From DATLZM01 sp035559315 (GTDB lineage: Bacteria; Actinomycetota; UBA4738; HRBIN12): a stretch of 24,677 bases of DNA. A model generated the notes under the pieces. The model saw nothing but the letters and a program-made list of their open reading frames with translations. It did no database searches and had not been told where the DNA came from. This document shows, in pieces, positions 1 through 6,934 of the stretch. Within the stretch, counting starts at the first letter, position 1, and every line of letters begins with the position of its first letter. The stretch is taken from assembly GCA_035559315.1 (NCBI GenBank), contig DATMBJ010000104.1:1-24677 (forward strand). The letters are read 5' to 3'. The translations under genes were made by a program, and so were the position numbers.

Positions 1-870
1 GGCGGGGTCCCCCTCCGCGAGCAGGCGCGGGGCGCGGCACGCGCCCACATCCTGGTGGCCACCCCCGGCCGCCTGGAGGACCTCGCCGCCCGCCGCCTCG
101 TCGACCTCTCTCGGGTCTCGGTGCTGGTCCTCGACGAGGCCGACCGCATGCTCGACCTCGGGTTCCAGCCGCAGGTGGACCGGATCGTCCGGCGCCTCCC
201 CGTCCAGCGACAGACGATGTTCTTCTCGGCCACGCTCGACGGCGAGGTCGGGCGCCTGGCCCGCGCCTACACCCGGGCCCCCGCGCGCCACGAGGTCGCC
301 GCCCCGGCGCCCACCGCTCCCGGGGCCGACCACCGGTTCCTCCCGGTCGACCCCCACGGGAAGGTCGAGGCGCTCGTGGAGCTCCTCGCGGGGGAGCGCG
401 GGCTGGCCCTGGTGTTCGTCCGGACCAAGCGCGGGGCCGACCGCCTGGCCCGGAAGCTCCGGACGAGGGGCGTGGCGGCCGAGGCGCTCCACGGCGACCT
501 GGCCCAGGCGGCCCGGGAGCGGGCCCTCGGCAGGTTCGCGGCGGGGGCCGTGGACACGCTCGTGGCCACCGACGTGGCGGCGCGGGGGCTCGACCTGGAA
601 CGGATCACCCACGTGGTCAACTTCGATCCCCCCGAGGACGACAAGGGCCACGTCCACCGCGTCGGCCGCACGGCGCGGGCCGGTCGGGCCGGCACCGGGG
701 TCACGTTCGTCACCCCGGAGCAGCGCGGGGACGTCGGGCGGATGGCGGCCCGGCTCGAGCTGCGGGAGGCGTTCACCGGCGAGGGGATGGCGATCCCGCC
801 GCCGCGCGTCGTGTTCTCCGGGTCGAAGGGCCGCCGCTCGATGCTGCGGAAGCCGACCCGCAGGCGCTGA
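1..870 (+). CDS. DEAD-box RNA helicase, 5'-truncated by window edge
   Basis: This is an ATP-dependent RNA helicase of the DEAD-box family that remodels RNA duplexes or RNPs in the cytoplasm. The frame is open from base 1, so the Q motif and Walker A lie upstream. Visible in order are the GG and TPGR motifs (Ib), VLDEADRMLDLGF (II, DEAD), SAT (III), ALVFVRT (IV), ATDVAARGLDL (V) and HRVGRTARAGR (VI). Both RecA-like domains are therefore represented. The protein ends 50-60 residues after motif VI with a short basic tail (RKPTRRR), so it lacks the long RGG or DbpA-type C-terminal extension. It resembles the short RhlE-like group, but I cannot fix the subfamily. The GTG at position 55 falls between conserved motifs and is not the true start. 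It is convergent with the next gene across a 96-bp gap. Confidence 0.93.
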   Translation, partial: GGVPLREQARGAARAHILVATPGRLEDLAARRLVDLSRVSVLVLDEADRMLDLGFQPQVDRIVRRLPVQRQTMFFSATLDGEVGRLARAYTRAPARHEVAAPAPTAPGADHRFLPVDPHGKVEALVELLAGERGLALVFVRTKRGADRLARKLRTRGVAAEALHGDLAQAARERALGRFAAGAVDTLVATDVAARGLDLERITHVVNFDPPEDDKGHVHRVGRTARAGRAGTGVTFVTPEQRGDVGRMAARLELREAFTGEGMAIPPPRVVFSGSKGRRSMLRKPTRRR

Positions 871-923
871 CCCGGCCCGCGGCCGCGTTCGCGCACCGCG
901 CCAGCGCCGGCGCATCGCCCGGT

Positions 924-948
924 GCGGGCGTCGGCCGACCGCGCCCGC
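924..948. terminator. Possible bidirectional hairpin between convergent genes
   Basis: GCGGGCG (924-930) pairs with CGCCCGC (942-948) around an 11-nt loop that itself contains the palindrome TCGGCCGA. It lies between the stops of the helicase (+) and the GGDEF-EAL gene (-). There is no T-tract, as is common in high-G+C actinobacteria, so terminator function is inferred only from position and symmetry. Confidence 0.35.
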
Positions 949-966
949 GTCCGCCGGCGCCGATCC

Positions 967-2865
967 CTACGAGGCCGCTCCGCCGACCAGGCGGAACCCG
1001 GCGCGCCGGGCCAGGGCCGAGAGCTCGTCGGCGGGGACCGGTCGGCTGAAGAAGTAGCCCTGGCCGAAGGCGCAGCCGTGCCCGACCAGGAACCGCCACT
1101 CGTCCTCGGACTCGATCCCCTCGGCGAGCGGGACCATGCCGAGCCCCTCGGCGAGGGCCACGATGGCCCGGACCATGCTCGCCTTCGTGAGGTCGGCGTG
1201 GCAGTCGCGGACGAAGGACCGGTCGATCTTCAGCACCTGGACGGGGAGGTCGCGGAGCCGGGAGAGCGAGGAGTAGCCGCTCCCGAAGTCGTCGAGGGCG
1301 ATCCGGAGCCCCCGCTCCCGCAGCCCGAGGAGGATCTGCCGGGTGCGGTCGGGGTCCACCATCGCGGCGGACTCCGTCACCTCCACCACGACCTTCTCCG
1401 GGGGCGTCCCCGAGGCCGCGAGGCGCGCGGCGATCCGGTCGGCCAGCTCCGGCCGCCACAGCTCGCGGGTGGAGAGGTTGAAGCTGATCTCCAGGTCCAG
1501 CCCCTCCTCCCGCCACCGCCGGTCCTGGCGGCACAGCTCCTCCACCACCCAGTCGCCGATGGCTTCGATCAGCCCCATCTCCTCGGCGAGTGGGATGAAG
1601 TCCCCGGGCGGGACGAGCCCCCCGTTCGGGTCCGGCCATCGGAGGAGGGCCTCGACCCCCACCATCCGGCCGTCGGCCAGGTCCACGAGCGGCTGGTAGT
1701 GCAGCTCCCAGTTCCGTTCCTCCACCGCCCGGCGGAGCCGGGTGGTGAGCGAGAGCTTCATGAGCGCGTCGGCGTCGGTGGGGGCGTGGATCACGTACCC
1801 GCCGGGCCCGGTCCGCTTGCTCTGGAACATCGCGGCGTCCGCCAGGCGCAGGAGCGCCGCGCCGTCGCCCCCGTGGTGGGGGAAGAGGCTGATGCCGATG
1901 GAGGCCGTCACGTAGACCTCGGTCCCGGCCACGCGGAACGGCTCGCGGAGCGCCTCCTGGATCCGGGCCGCCACGGACTCCGCGATCAGCATCGCCCCGT
2001 CGGCGTCGCCGGGGAGCGGGGTGCGGACGCCGGTCTCCAGGTCGGCGAGGAGCAGGAGGAACTCGTCGCCGCCCTGCCGCGCGACGAGGTCGGTCTCCCG
2101 GGTCGCCTCCCGCAGCCGCTCCGCGACCCGCCGGAGGAGCTCGTCGCCGGCCTCGTGCCCGAGGCTGTCGTTCACCAGCTTGAACTCGTCGAGGTCGAGG
2201 AAGAGCACGGCCACCGCCAGGTCGTGCCGCCGGGCCCGGGCCAGGGCGAGCTCCAGGAGCTCCTCGAACATGGCGCGGTTCGGCAGCCCGGTGAGGGGGT
2301 CGTGGTAGGCGAGGAACGCGAGCTGCTCCTCGGCCTTCTTGGCCTCGGTGATGTCGAGCATCACGCCGTGGATGAACGCGGGGCGGCCTTCCGCGTCCTT
2401 CACCACCACGGCGCTGTCCCGGAACCACACCACGCGCCCGTCCCGCGCCAGGAGCCGGTACTCGAACGTGAAGGGTTCCCCGGAGTCGCGCCCCGCGAGG
2501 TAGGCGGCGAGGGCACGCTCCTTGTCGTCGGGGTGGAGGTGCTTGTACCAGAGGTCGGGGTCGGCGATGTACTCCTCGGGGGAGATGCCGAGCAGGTCCC
2601 GGATCTGGGGGCTCACGTAGGCGGTGGACATCGACTCGTCGGCGACGTCGACGTAGACGATGGCCGGGATCTGCTCGACGAGCGCCCGGTACTTCGCGTC
2701 GGCCTCCCGCAGCTCGAGGTCGGTCCGGCGGAGCTCGGCGACGAGGGCGCCGACGAGCTCCGCGGCCTCCGGCGGGAGTTCACGGGACGCCAGGAGCCGC
2801 TCGGCGCCCTCCACCACCGGGCGCCGAGGGTGCGCGCCGGACGTCCCCTGCCGTTCCGCGGACAA
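967..2865 (-). CDS. PAS-GGDEF-EAL c-di-GMP turnover protein
   Basis: This 632-residue cytoplasmic protein should make and/or hydrolyse cyclic di-GMP; no membrane segment is seen. Domains in order are a short helical lead, a PAS_3-type domain with PAC (about 58-175), GGDEF (about 185-360) and EAL (about 372-620). The GGDEF active-site motif is intact at 265-269, and an RETD I-site lies exactly five residues before it. The EAL domain keeps E405-A406-L407, the DDFG motif, KIDRSF, AEGIE and QGY, so both active sites look competent. The start is taken as TTG at 2865 because GGGAGGAGG lies 4 nt upstream; the frame stays open further upstream but would overlap the cupredoxin gene and carries no conserved sequence. 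The PAS ligand is unknown. Which activity dominates cannot be read from sequence. Confidence 0.93.
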   Translation of the reverse strand: MSAERQGTSGAHPRRPVVEGAERLLASRELPPEAAELVGALVAELRRTDLELREADAKYRALVEQIPAIVYVDVADESMSTAYVSPQIRDLLGISPEEYIADPDLWYKHLHPDDKERALAAYLAGRDSGEPFTFEYRLLARDGRVVWFRDSAVVVKDAEGRPAFIHGVMLDITEAKKAEEQLAFLAYHDPLTGLPNRAMFEELLELALARARRHDLAVAVLFLDLDEFKLVNDSLGHEAGDELLRRVAERLREATRETDLVARQGGDEFLLLLADLETGVRTPLPGDADGAMLIAESVAARIQEALREPFRVAGTEVYVTASIGISLFPHHGGDGAALLRLADAAMFQSKRTGPGGYVIHAPTDADALMKLSLTTRLRRAVEERNWELHYQPLVDLADGRMVGVEALLRWPDPNGGLVPPGDFIPLAEEMGLIEAIGDWVVEELCRQDRRWREEGLDLEISFNLSTRELWRPELADRIAARLAASGTPPEKVVVEVTESAAMVDPDRTRQILLGLRERGLRIALDDFGSGYSSLSRLRDLPVQVLKIDRSFVRDCHADLTKASMVRAIVALAEGLGMVPLAEGIESEDEWRFLVGHGCAFGQGYFFSRPVPADELSALARRAGFRLVGGAAS

Positions 2866-2869
2866 CCCG

Positions 2870-2878
2870 CCTCCTCCC
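2870..2878 (-). promoter_or_regulatory. Strong ribosome binding site deciding a TTG start
   Basis: On the minus strand GGGAGGAGG stands 4 nt before TTG. It is the only good Shine-Dalgarno sequence in this open frame and sets the start of the GGDEF-EAL gene. The 181 bp upstream, to the cupredoxin stop, holds no gene that I can see. Confidence 0.75.
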
Positions 2879-3046
2879 GGGGCCTTCGACGGGGTTATCG
2901 GCGGCCGGCGCGCCGTCCTTGACCGGCCGTTCAGCCGTCGCCCGGCCGGGGGACGGGAGCGGGCCTCCGCCGCCGGCCCCCGCGCCCGGGCCCGAGCCGC
3001 GGCGTCCGGACCGCGAGCGGGGCCACGCCCCCGTGCGGGCCTGCGG

Positions 3047-3604
3047 TCAGGCCACGACGAGCGCGCCGCGCATCTGCTGGGGATGGAAGTCGCAGCGGAA
3101 GAGATAGGTCCCGGCCTCCAAGGCCGGCACGCGGTAGGTCGCGGTCCCGGGCCCGCGCACCTCATCGCCCGTGAACAGCGGCTCGGTGCCCGCCGCGTCC
3201 GCGTAGATGCCCACGTTGTGCGGCACGCCGTCGTCCGCGTTCTCGAGGACGATCCTGAACGGCCGCCCGGCATGGGCCGCCAGGCAGTCCCGGTCGAAGG
3301 CGAAGTCGCGGGCGGTGAGGCGTAGGACCGCGCCGTCGGGCGAGCACGTGGCCGCCGGCATCGTCGCCCCCGGCGGTCCCTGCGGCGTGGCGGCCCCGGT
3401 GGGGTGGGTCCGGAGGGCGAGAGCCGTCCCTCCCACCGCGAGCGCGGCCACGACGAGGGACGCCGCCGCACGGAACGCGACCCCGGCGCCGGGCCGGGCC
3501 CAGATCGCCGCGAGGATCAGGGTCGCCGCCGGCAGGCCGAGGGCGATGGCTCCGAGCGCCGGGCTCGAGGTGACCGCGGCGTCGGCGAGCGGGCTGGACG
3601 TCAC
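3047..3604 (-). CDS. Membrane-anchored cupredoxin (type 1 copper protein)
   Basis: This 185-residue protein has two hydrophobic segments near the N-terminus (about 17-36 and 46-64) followed by one cupredoxin domain (about 85-185) that should sit outside the membrane. Type 1 copper ligands can be read directly: His129 in VPHNVG, then Cys171, His174 and Met178 in the CDFHPQQM segment, which is the classic His-Cys-His-Met set. Two more cysteines at the start of the domain (CSPDG and DRDC) could form a disulfide. The family carries electrons or stores copper. The start is GTG at 3604, with only a weak G-rich ribosome site, so a shorter form is possible. It lies 45 bp downstream of a second cupredoxin gene on the same strand, probably in one transcript. 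No oxidase or nitrite reductase partner is nearby. Confidence 0.82.
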   Translation of the reverse strand: MTSSPLADAAVTSSPALGAIALGLPAATLILAAIWARPGAGVAFRAAASLVVAALAVGGTALALRTHPTGAATPQGPPGATMPAATCSPDGAVLRLTARDFAFDRDCLAAHAGRPFRIVLENADDGVPHNVGIYADAAGTEPLFTGDEVRGPGTATYRVPALEAGTYLFRCDFHPQQMRGALVVA

Positions 3605-3649
3605 CGTCCCGCGCCCCGCCGGGACCGGCTCGGGCTCCTCATCCGGTCC

Positions 3650-4087
3650 TCACTCCACCGTGAAGGCCGTGCGCATCCCCTGCGCGTAGTGGGCCTCTTG
3701 CTCCTCCTCATCGTAGATGTTGCAGATCAGTACGTAGCTCCCGGGGTCCAGCTCGACGGTCAGGGTCGCGCTGCCCCCGACGGGGATCTCCTCGACCTCG
3801 TCGACCACCTCGATCCCCTCCGCCTCCTCGTCCACCACGCCCCGGTCGTCGGTGGGGAGCGCGTCCGGGGCCAGGTCGGTCCTGATCACGACGAGCTCGT
3901 GGGGGTCGTTCGGTCCCTCGTTCCGGACCTCGAACGTCACCTCGCCCGCGGGCGCCGACGACTGGGCGGGCTCGACGGCGAACTCCCGGAGCGTAACGTC
4001 CACCGTGCTCTGCGCTCCGCCGCCCCCGCACGCGGCGGCGGCGACGGCGAACGCCACCGTGACCGCGATCCGCCCTCCGGTCCGCAT
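3650..4087 (-). CDS. Cupredoxin-like lipoprotein
   Basis: This is a 145-residue predicted lipoprotein. A basic N-terminus and hydrophobic stretch lead to Cys20 in an AAAC lipobox-like site, followed by a glycine-rich linker and a cupredoxin fold. Probable copper ligands are His63 (DPHELVV), Cys122 (LICNIYD), His133 and Met138 (HYAQGM). The Cys-to-His spacing is long because an acidic segment, DEEEQEA, is inserted, and a second acidic stretch covers about residues 80-104. The start is ATG at 4087 with AGGAGG 8 nt upstream; a longer open frame upstream has no signal peptide and is disfavoured. It is first in a likely two-gene unit with the other cupredoxin and is transcribed away from a response regulator gene. 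Copper binding is inferred from the ligand pattern. Confidence 0.8.
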   Translation of the reverse strand: MRTGGRIAVTVAFAVAAAACGGGGAQSTVDVTLREFAVEPAQSSAPAGEVTFEVRNEGPNDPHELVVIRTDLAPDALPTDDRGVVDEEAEGIEVVDEVEEIPVGGSATLTVELDPGSYVLICNIYDEEEQEAHYAQGMRTAFTVE

Positions 4088-4104
4088 GATCCGCACCTCC
4101 TCCC

Positions 4105-4121
4105 GCCGGCCTCGCGCCGGC
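4105..4121 (-). promoter_or_regulatory. Hairpin in the leader of the cupredoxin lipoprotein
   Basis: GCCGGC - 5 nt - GCCGGC forms a 6-bp GC stem directly upstream of the Shine-Dalgarno sequence. If the -10 at 4129-4134 is used, the stem falls at the very 5' end of the mRNA. It may stabilise the message or modulate ribosome access. Confidence 0.35.
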
Positions 4122-4128
4122 CCCCCGG

Positions 4129-4134
4129 ACGATA
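4129..4134 (-). promoter_or_regulatory. Candidate -10 element for the cupredoxin operon
   Basis: TATCGT on the minus strand fits TANNNT and would start transcription near 4122, giving a leader of about 35 nt that includes the AGGAGG site. No recognisable -35 hexamer is seen, in keeping with a promoter that needs an activator. Confidence 0.4.
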
Positions 4135-4164
4135 GGGAGCGGGGGCCGTGCGACCGGCCGAGCC

Positions 4165-4201
4165 TGACGGGGCCGTCATCCAACCGTCACCCGGTCGTAA
4201 C
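4165..4201. promoter_or_regulatory. Palindrome plus 11-bp-spaced direct repeats, possible OmpR-family site
   Basis: TGACGGGGCCGTCA (4165-4178) is a perfect 14-bp palindrome. Its right half begins a direct repeat: CCGTCAT at 4173, CCGTCAC at 4184 and the weaker TCGTAAC at 4195, each 11 bp apart. OmpR/PhoB-family regulators bind tandem half-sites at this spacing. The site lies between the cupredoxin operon and the response regulator gene, so autoregulation or control of the cupredoxins is a reasonable inference. Confidence 0.45.
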
Positions 4202-4213
4202 GGCGCGAACCGG

Positions 4214-4241
4214 GGCTCCATGACAGGTTCGTCATGGAGCC
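4214..4241. promoter_or_regulatory. Perfect 11-bp inverted repeat upstream of the response regulator
   Basis: GGCTCCATGAC (4214-4224) and GTCATGGAGCC (4231-4241) are exact reverse complements separated by 6 nt. It is centred about 51 bp before the response regulator start, an activator or repressor position. It lies between divergent genes, so it is not a terminator of either. Confidence 0.5.
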
Positions 4242-4265
4242 TTCCCCGCGAGGGACCCGGGGGCC

Positions 4266-4271
4266 TACGAT
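4266..4271 (+). promoter_or_regulatory. Candidate -10 for a leaderless response regulator mRNA
   Basis: TACGAT fits TANNNT and ends 7 nt before the ATG at 4279. This is the distance expected if transcription starts at the A of the start codon. No Shine-Dalgarno sequence precedes this ATG. Confidence 0.5.
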
Positions 4272-4278
4272 GCGCGTC

Positions 4279-4944
4279 ATGGCTCGGGTGCTCGTGGTCG
4301 ACGACGAGCCGAGGATCGTGAGCTTCGTCGCCCGCGCCCTCGTCGCCCAGGGGTTCTCGGTCGACGGGGCGTACGACGGCGCGCGGGCGCTCGAGCTCGT
4401 CCGCACGGGCGCCTACCAGCTCGTCGTGCTCGACCTCCTGCTGCCCGGCCTGGACGGGGTGTCGGTGCTCCGGGGGATCATGGGATCCCGGCCCCAGCAG
4501 CGGGTCCTCGTCCTGTCGGCTCTGTCGGACGTGGAGACCAAGGTGAGCTGCCTGGAGCTGGGGGCCTCCGACTACCTCCCGAAGCCGTTCGCCCTGGCCG
4601 AGCTCGTGGCGCGCGTGCGGGCCAGGGTGCGGGAGCCGGCGCCGGGGCCCGCGCCCAGGGTCCTGAGCGTGGGCCCCGTGACCCTCGACCTCGTCCGCCG
4701 GGTCGCCGACGCCGGGGCCGGTCCCGTGTCGCTGCCGGAGCGGGAGTTCCTCCTCCTCCAGCACCTCATGCTGAAGCGGGGGGAGGTCTGCAGCCGCCAG
4801 CAGCTCCTGTCCGAGGTGTGGGGGTACTCGTTCGACCCCGGCAGCAACGTGGTGGACGTTTGCGTCGGTCGGCTCCGGGCCAAGCTCGGGTCGGACGTGA
4901 TCGAGACGGTGCGCGGTGTGGGCTACCGGATCGCTGCTCCGTAG
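4279..4944 (+). CDS. OmpR/PhoB-family response regulator
   Basis: This 221-residue DNA-binding response regulator belongs to a two-component system with the next gene. The receiver domain (about 3-115) keeps the acidic pair D8-D9, phospho-acceptor D52 in VVLDLLLPG, Ser80, and Lys102 in the LPKPF motif. The C-terminal winged helix (about 130-221) has the usual LLLQHLM, SRQQLLSEVWG and VVDVCVGRLRAKLG elements and ends in RGVGYRIAAP. The start was chosen as ATG 4279 because it gives the canonical MARVLVVDDEP beginning and has a -10 element 7 nt before it; ATG 4270 or 4234 would add residues without family support. It is divergent from a cupredoxin pair, which makes a metal or envelope signal possible but unproven. 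Confidence 0.93.
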   Translation: MARVLVVDDEPRIVSFVARALVAQGFSVDGAYDGARALELVRTGAYQLVVLDLLLPGLDGVSVLRGIMGSRPQQRVLVLSALSDVETKVSCLELGASDYLPKPFALAELVARVRARVREPAPGPAPRVLSVGPVTLDLVRRVADAGAGPVSLPEREFLLLQHLMLKRGEVCSRQQLLSEVWGYSFDPGSNVVDVCVGRLRAKLGSDVIETVRGVGYRIAAP

Positions 4945-6031
4945 ACGCTGGATCGAGCTCCTCTGGGGGGCGTTCGCCGCGGCCAACGTGGCCGTGATCC
5001 TCCTCGCCACCCGCTGGGAGACGATCCCGTTCCACCTGGTGTGGGCGTCGCTCTCGCTCCTCTACGGGTTCCGCGTCTGGAGCCTCCGGAGCACGGCCAC
5101 CGTGCTCTCGGTGGTGAGCGGGGTGACGGCGGCGGCCCTCACGTACACCGTGGTCCGTGGCCACGAGCAGCTCGACGAGGTCACCGAGGTCCCGCTGATG
5201 GCCGCGATGTTCGTCGTGATGGTCTGGCACGCGCGTCGGTCCGACGCGGCGGCCGGGGAGCTCCGGCGGCTCGCCGAGAACGAGCACCGGCTCCTCGAGC
5301 GGCAGCGGGAGTTCGTCCGGGACGCCTCCCACGAGCTGCGCACGCCGATCACGGTGGCCCGGGGGTACGCGGAGCTGATCGCGCGGGAGGCGGAGGGGGC
5401 GCAGCCCGGCGAGGACGCCCGGGTGCTCCTGGACGAGCTGGCCAGGCTGGAGCGGATCTCGGAGCGGCTGCTCGTGCTGGCCACCGCGGAGCAGCCCGGG
5501 CTGCTCGCGCTCTCCCCGGTGCGGGCCGAGGCGTTCGTCCGGGACCTGGCCCGGCGATGGGCCCCGGTCGCCCGCCGCCGCTGGGAGGTGGCGGTGGACG
5601 TGGACGGCGAGATCCTGGCCGACGCCGACCGGCTGGCCCTCGCCCTGGACGCGCTCCTCGAGAACGCCGTGGACCACACGGCGGAGGGGGACCGGATCGG
5701 GATCTCGGCCCGCGCCGAGGGCGGGGACCTCGTGCTGGAGGTGGCCGACGCCGGCCCCGGGATCCCCCGCGACCAGCTGGGTCGGGTCTTCGAACGCTTC
5801 GCCCGGGTCGACCCGGGCCGGAGCCGCCGGGCGGGGGGCACGGGCCTGGGGCTCGCGATCGCCCGCGCGGTCGTCGAGGCCCACGGGGGGACGATCTCGG
5901 CCGAGAGCGAGCCTGGGGCGGGCGCCACGTTCCGGGTGCGCCTCCCGGGCCTCCGGCCGCTCCGCGACGAACGGGCCGGGCCGCCCAGGCTCAGCAGCCC
6001 GACTCGTCGGGCAGGAGCGGCCGGAACGTGA
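4916..6031 (+). CDS. Membrane sensor histidine kinase
   Basis: This 371-residue kinase should phosphorylate the preceding regulator. About four membrane segments (about 13-31, 39-55, 60-80, 92-106) are joined by very short loops, so there is no sizeable extracellular sensor domain. The HisKA domain follows, with His139 in DASHELRTP, then HATPase_c with N-box DALLENAVDH, G1 DAGPGI, F-box FERFARVD and G2 GGTGLGLAIA. The GTG start at 4916 overlaps the regulator by 29 bp, which implies translational coupling. The 3' end overlaps the convergent lipoprotein gene by 41 bp. Signal perception within or at the membrane is inferred from topology. The C-terminal 25 residues after the ATPase are basic and low-complexity and may be unimportant. 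Confidence 0.92.
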   Translation: MWATGSLLRRRWIELLWGAFAAANVAVILLATRWETIPFHLVWASLSLLYGFRVWSLRSTATVLSVVSGVTAAALTYTVVRGHEQLDEVTEVPLMAAMFVVMVWHARRSDAAAGELRRLAENEHRLLERQREFVRDASHELRTPITVARGYAELIAREAEGAQPGEDARVLLDELARLERISERLLVLATAEQPGLLALSPVRAEAFVRDLARRWAPVARRRWEVAVDVDGEILADADRLALALDALLENAVDHTAEGDRIGISARAEGGDLVLEVADAGPGIPRDQLGRVFERFARVDPGRSRRAGGTGLGLAIARAVVEAHGGTISAESEPGAGATFRVRLPGLRPLRDERAGPPRLSSPTRRAGAAGT

Positions 6032-6857
6032 GCAGGTAACGCTCGCCGCCGCTCGTCCACGACGTGAGCTCGTTGGCCCGCTCGGCGAGGGGGAGGAGGG
6101 CGCGGAGGTCCGAACCCTCCACGACCCCGCAGCGGGCCCCGGGCGCGAGCCCGCTCGGCTCGCCGAACCCGGCGAGGGGCCCCAGCGGCCAAGCGACCTC
6201 GGGCTGCGCCAACGCGGGGTCCGGCGCCTCGCGCCAGGGCTCCACGAGCACCCGCAGGGCGTGGGGCTCGTAGGGCTCCTCGGGCCCCACCGCGCCCGCC
6301 GGCAGCCAGCTCCGCAGGTCCCCGAGCGCCCGGAGGAACGCCGCGAGCTCGCGCCGGGCGGCGGCCTCCTCCTCCGTGACGCCCGGGGGCAGCCCGCCCT
6401 CGGTCCCCTCCTCGAACCCCAGGGCGTAGGCGGAGACCACGTGGCTCACGCCCCCGGCCGCCACGGTGAACGTGGTCCAGGGCGCGTCGGCCACGACGGG
6501 CCAGTCGAGGCGGCGATCGGGGCCGAGGAGGCCGGCCTCCCGGGCCCGGGCCAGGATGGCCTGCACGCCCTCCTCCGAGATCCGGGTGACGTACAGGCCC
6601 GGGAGCGCCGGGCCGGGGTAGATCTCGATCGTCGCCCCCGGCCGGATCAGGCGCCCGTCGCCGTAGAGCGAGAACGAGGGGAGCTCGCGGAACGCGTACG
6701 CGGGCGGCACGAAGCCGCCGCCGGTGGCGACGCGCAGCACGAGGTCGTCCGGCCCGGTGGGGTGGGGGATCCCGCCCTCCGCCGGCGGTCGGAGCCGCCC
6801 GCAGGCCGCGGCGAGGAGGGCGGCGGCGAGGGCGGCGATGAGGTGGCGCGTGCGCAT
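5991..6857 (-). CDS. Predicted lipoprotein of unknown function
   Basis: I do not recognise a characterised family. The 288-residue protein begins with a clear lipoprotein signal peptide (MRTRH, a hydrophobic run, lipobox LLAAAC), so it is probably anchored to the outer face of the membrane. The rest is a globular, mostly beta-rich sequence opening with DDLVLRVATGGGFVPP, with repeated references to display-like blocks such as LYGDGRLI and LYVTRISEEGV. Two further cysteines (GARCGV and the C-terminal residue) could pair. The start is ATG at 6857 with AAGGAG 6 nt upstream. It is convergent with the histidine kinase and divergent from tdh across a 77-bp gap. It could be an accessory of the sensor kinase, but only adjacency suggests this. 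Confidence 0.75.
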   Translation of the reverse strand: MRTRHLIAALAAALLAAACGRLRPPAEGGIPHPTGPDDLVLRVATGGGFVPPAYAFRELPSFSLYGDGRLIRPGATIEIYPGPALPGLYVTRISEEGVQAILARAREAGLLGPDRRLDWPVVADAPWTTFTVAAGGVSHVVSAYALGFEEGTEGGLPPGVTEEEAAARRELAAFLRALGDLRSWLPAGAVGPEEPYEPHALRVLVEPWREAPDPALAQPEVAWPLGPLAGFGEPSGLAPGARCGVVEGSDLRALLPLAERANELTSWTSGGERYLLTFRPLLPDESGC

Positions 6858-6922
6858 CGGTGGCTCCTTCCTTCGGTCGCGGACGGCCCGTTGGACGCGC
6901 GCGGCGCCCGCCCGGGTTCCGG

Positions 6923-6928
6923 TACGCT
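6923..6928 (+). promoter_or_regulatory. Candidate -10 for leaderless tdh
   Basis: TACGCT, preceded by GG, ends exactly 6 nt before the GTG at 6935. No ribosome site is present. The geometry matches other genes in the window that appear leaderless. Confidence 0.5.
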
Positions 6929-6934
6929 CGGTCC

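Noticed and set aside
922..2922. Long plus-strand open frame opposite the GGDEF-EAL gene
   Set aside because: No recognisable domain and biased composition; the minus strand carries intact PAS, GGDEF and EAL motifs.
2919..2934. TTGACCGGCCGTTCAG, a possible fourth copy of the TGAAC/GTTCA operator, upstream of the GGDEF-EAL gene
   Set aside because: Only the TGA/TCA ends and a CGGCCG core are symmetric, and no -10 element is placed beside it. Too weak to call without a motif scan.
3019..3031. GGGGC-CAC-GCCCC hairpin downstream of the membrane cupredoxin
   Set aside because: The 5-bp stem with a 3-nt loop is too common in DNA of this composition to call a terminator.
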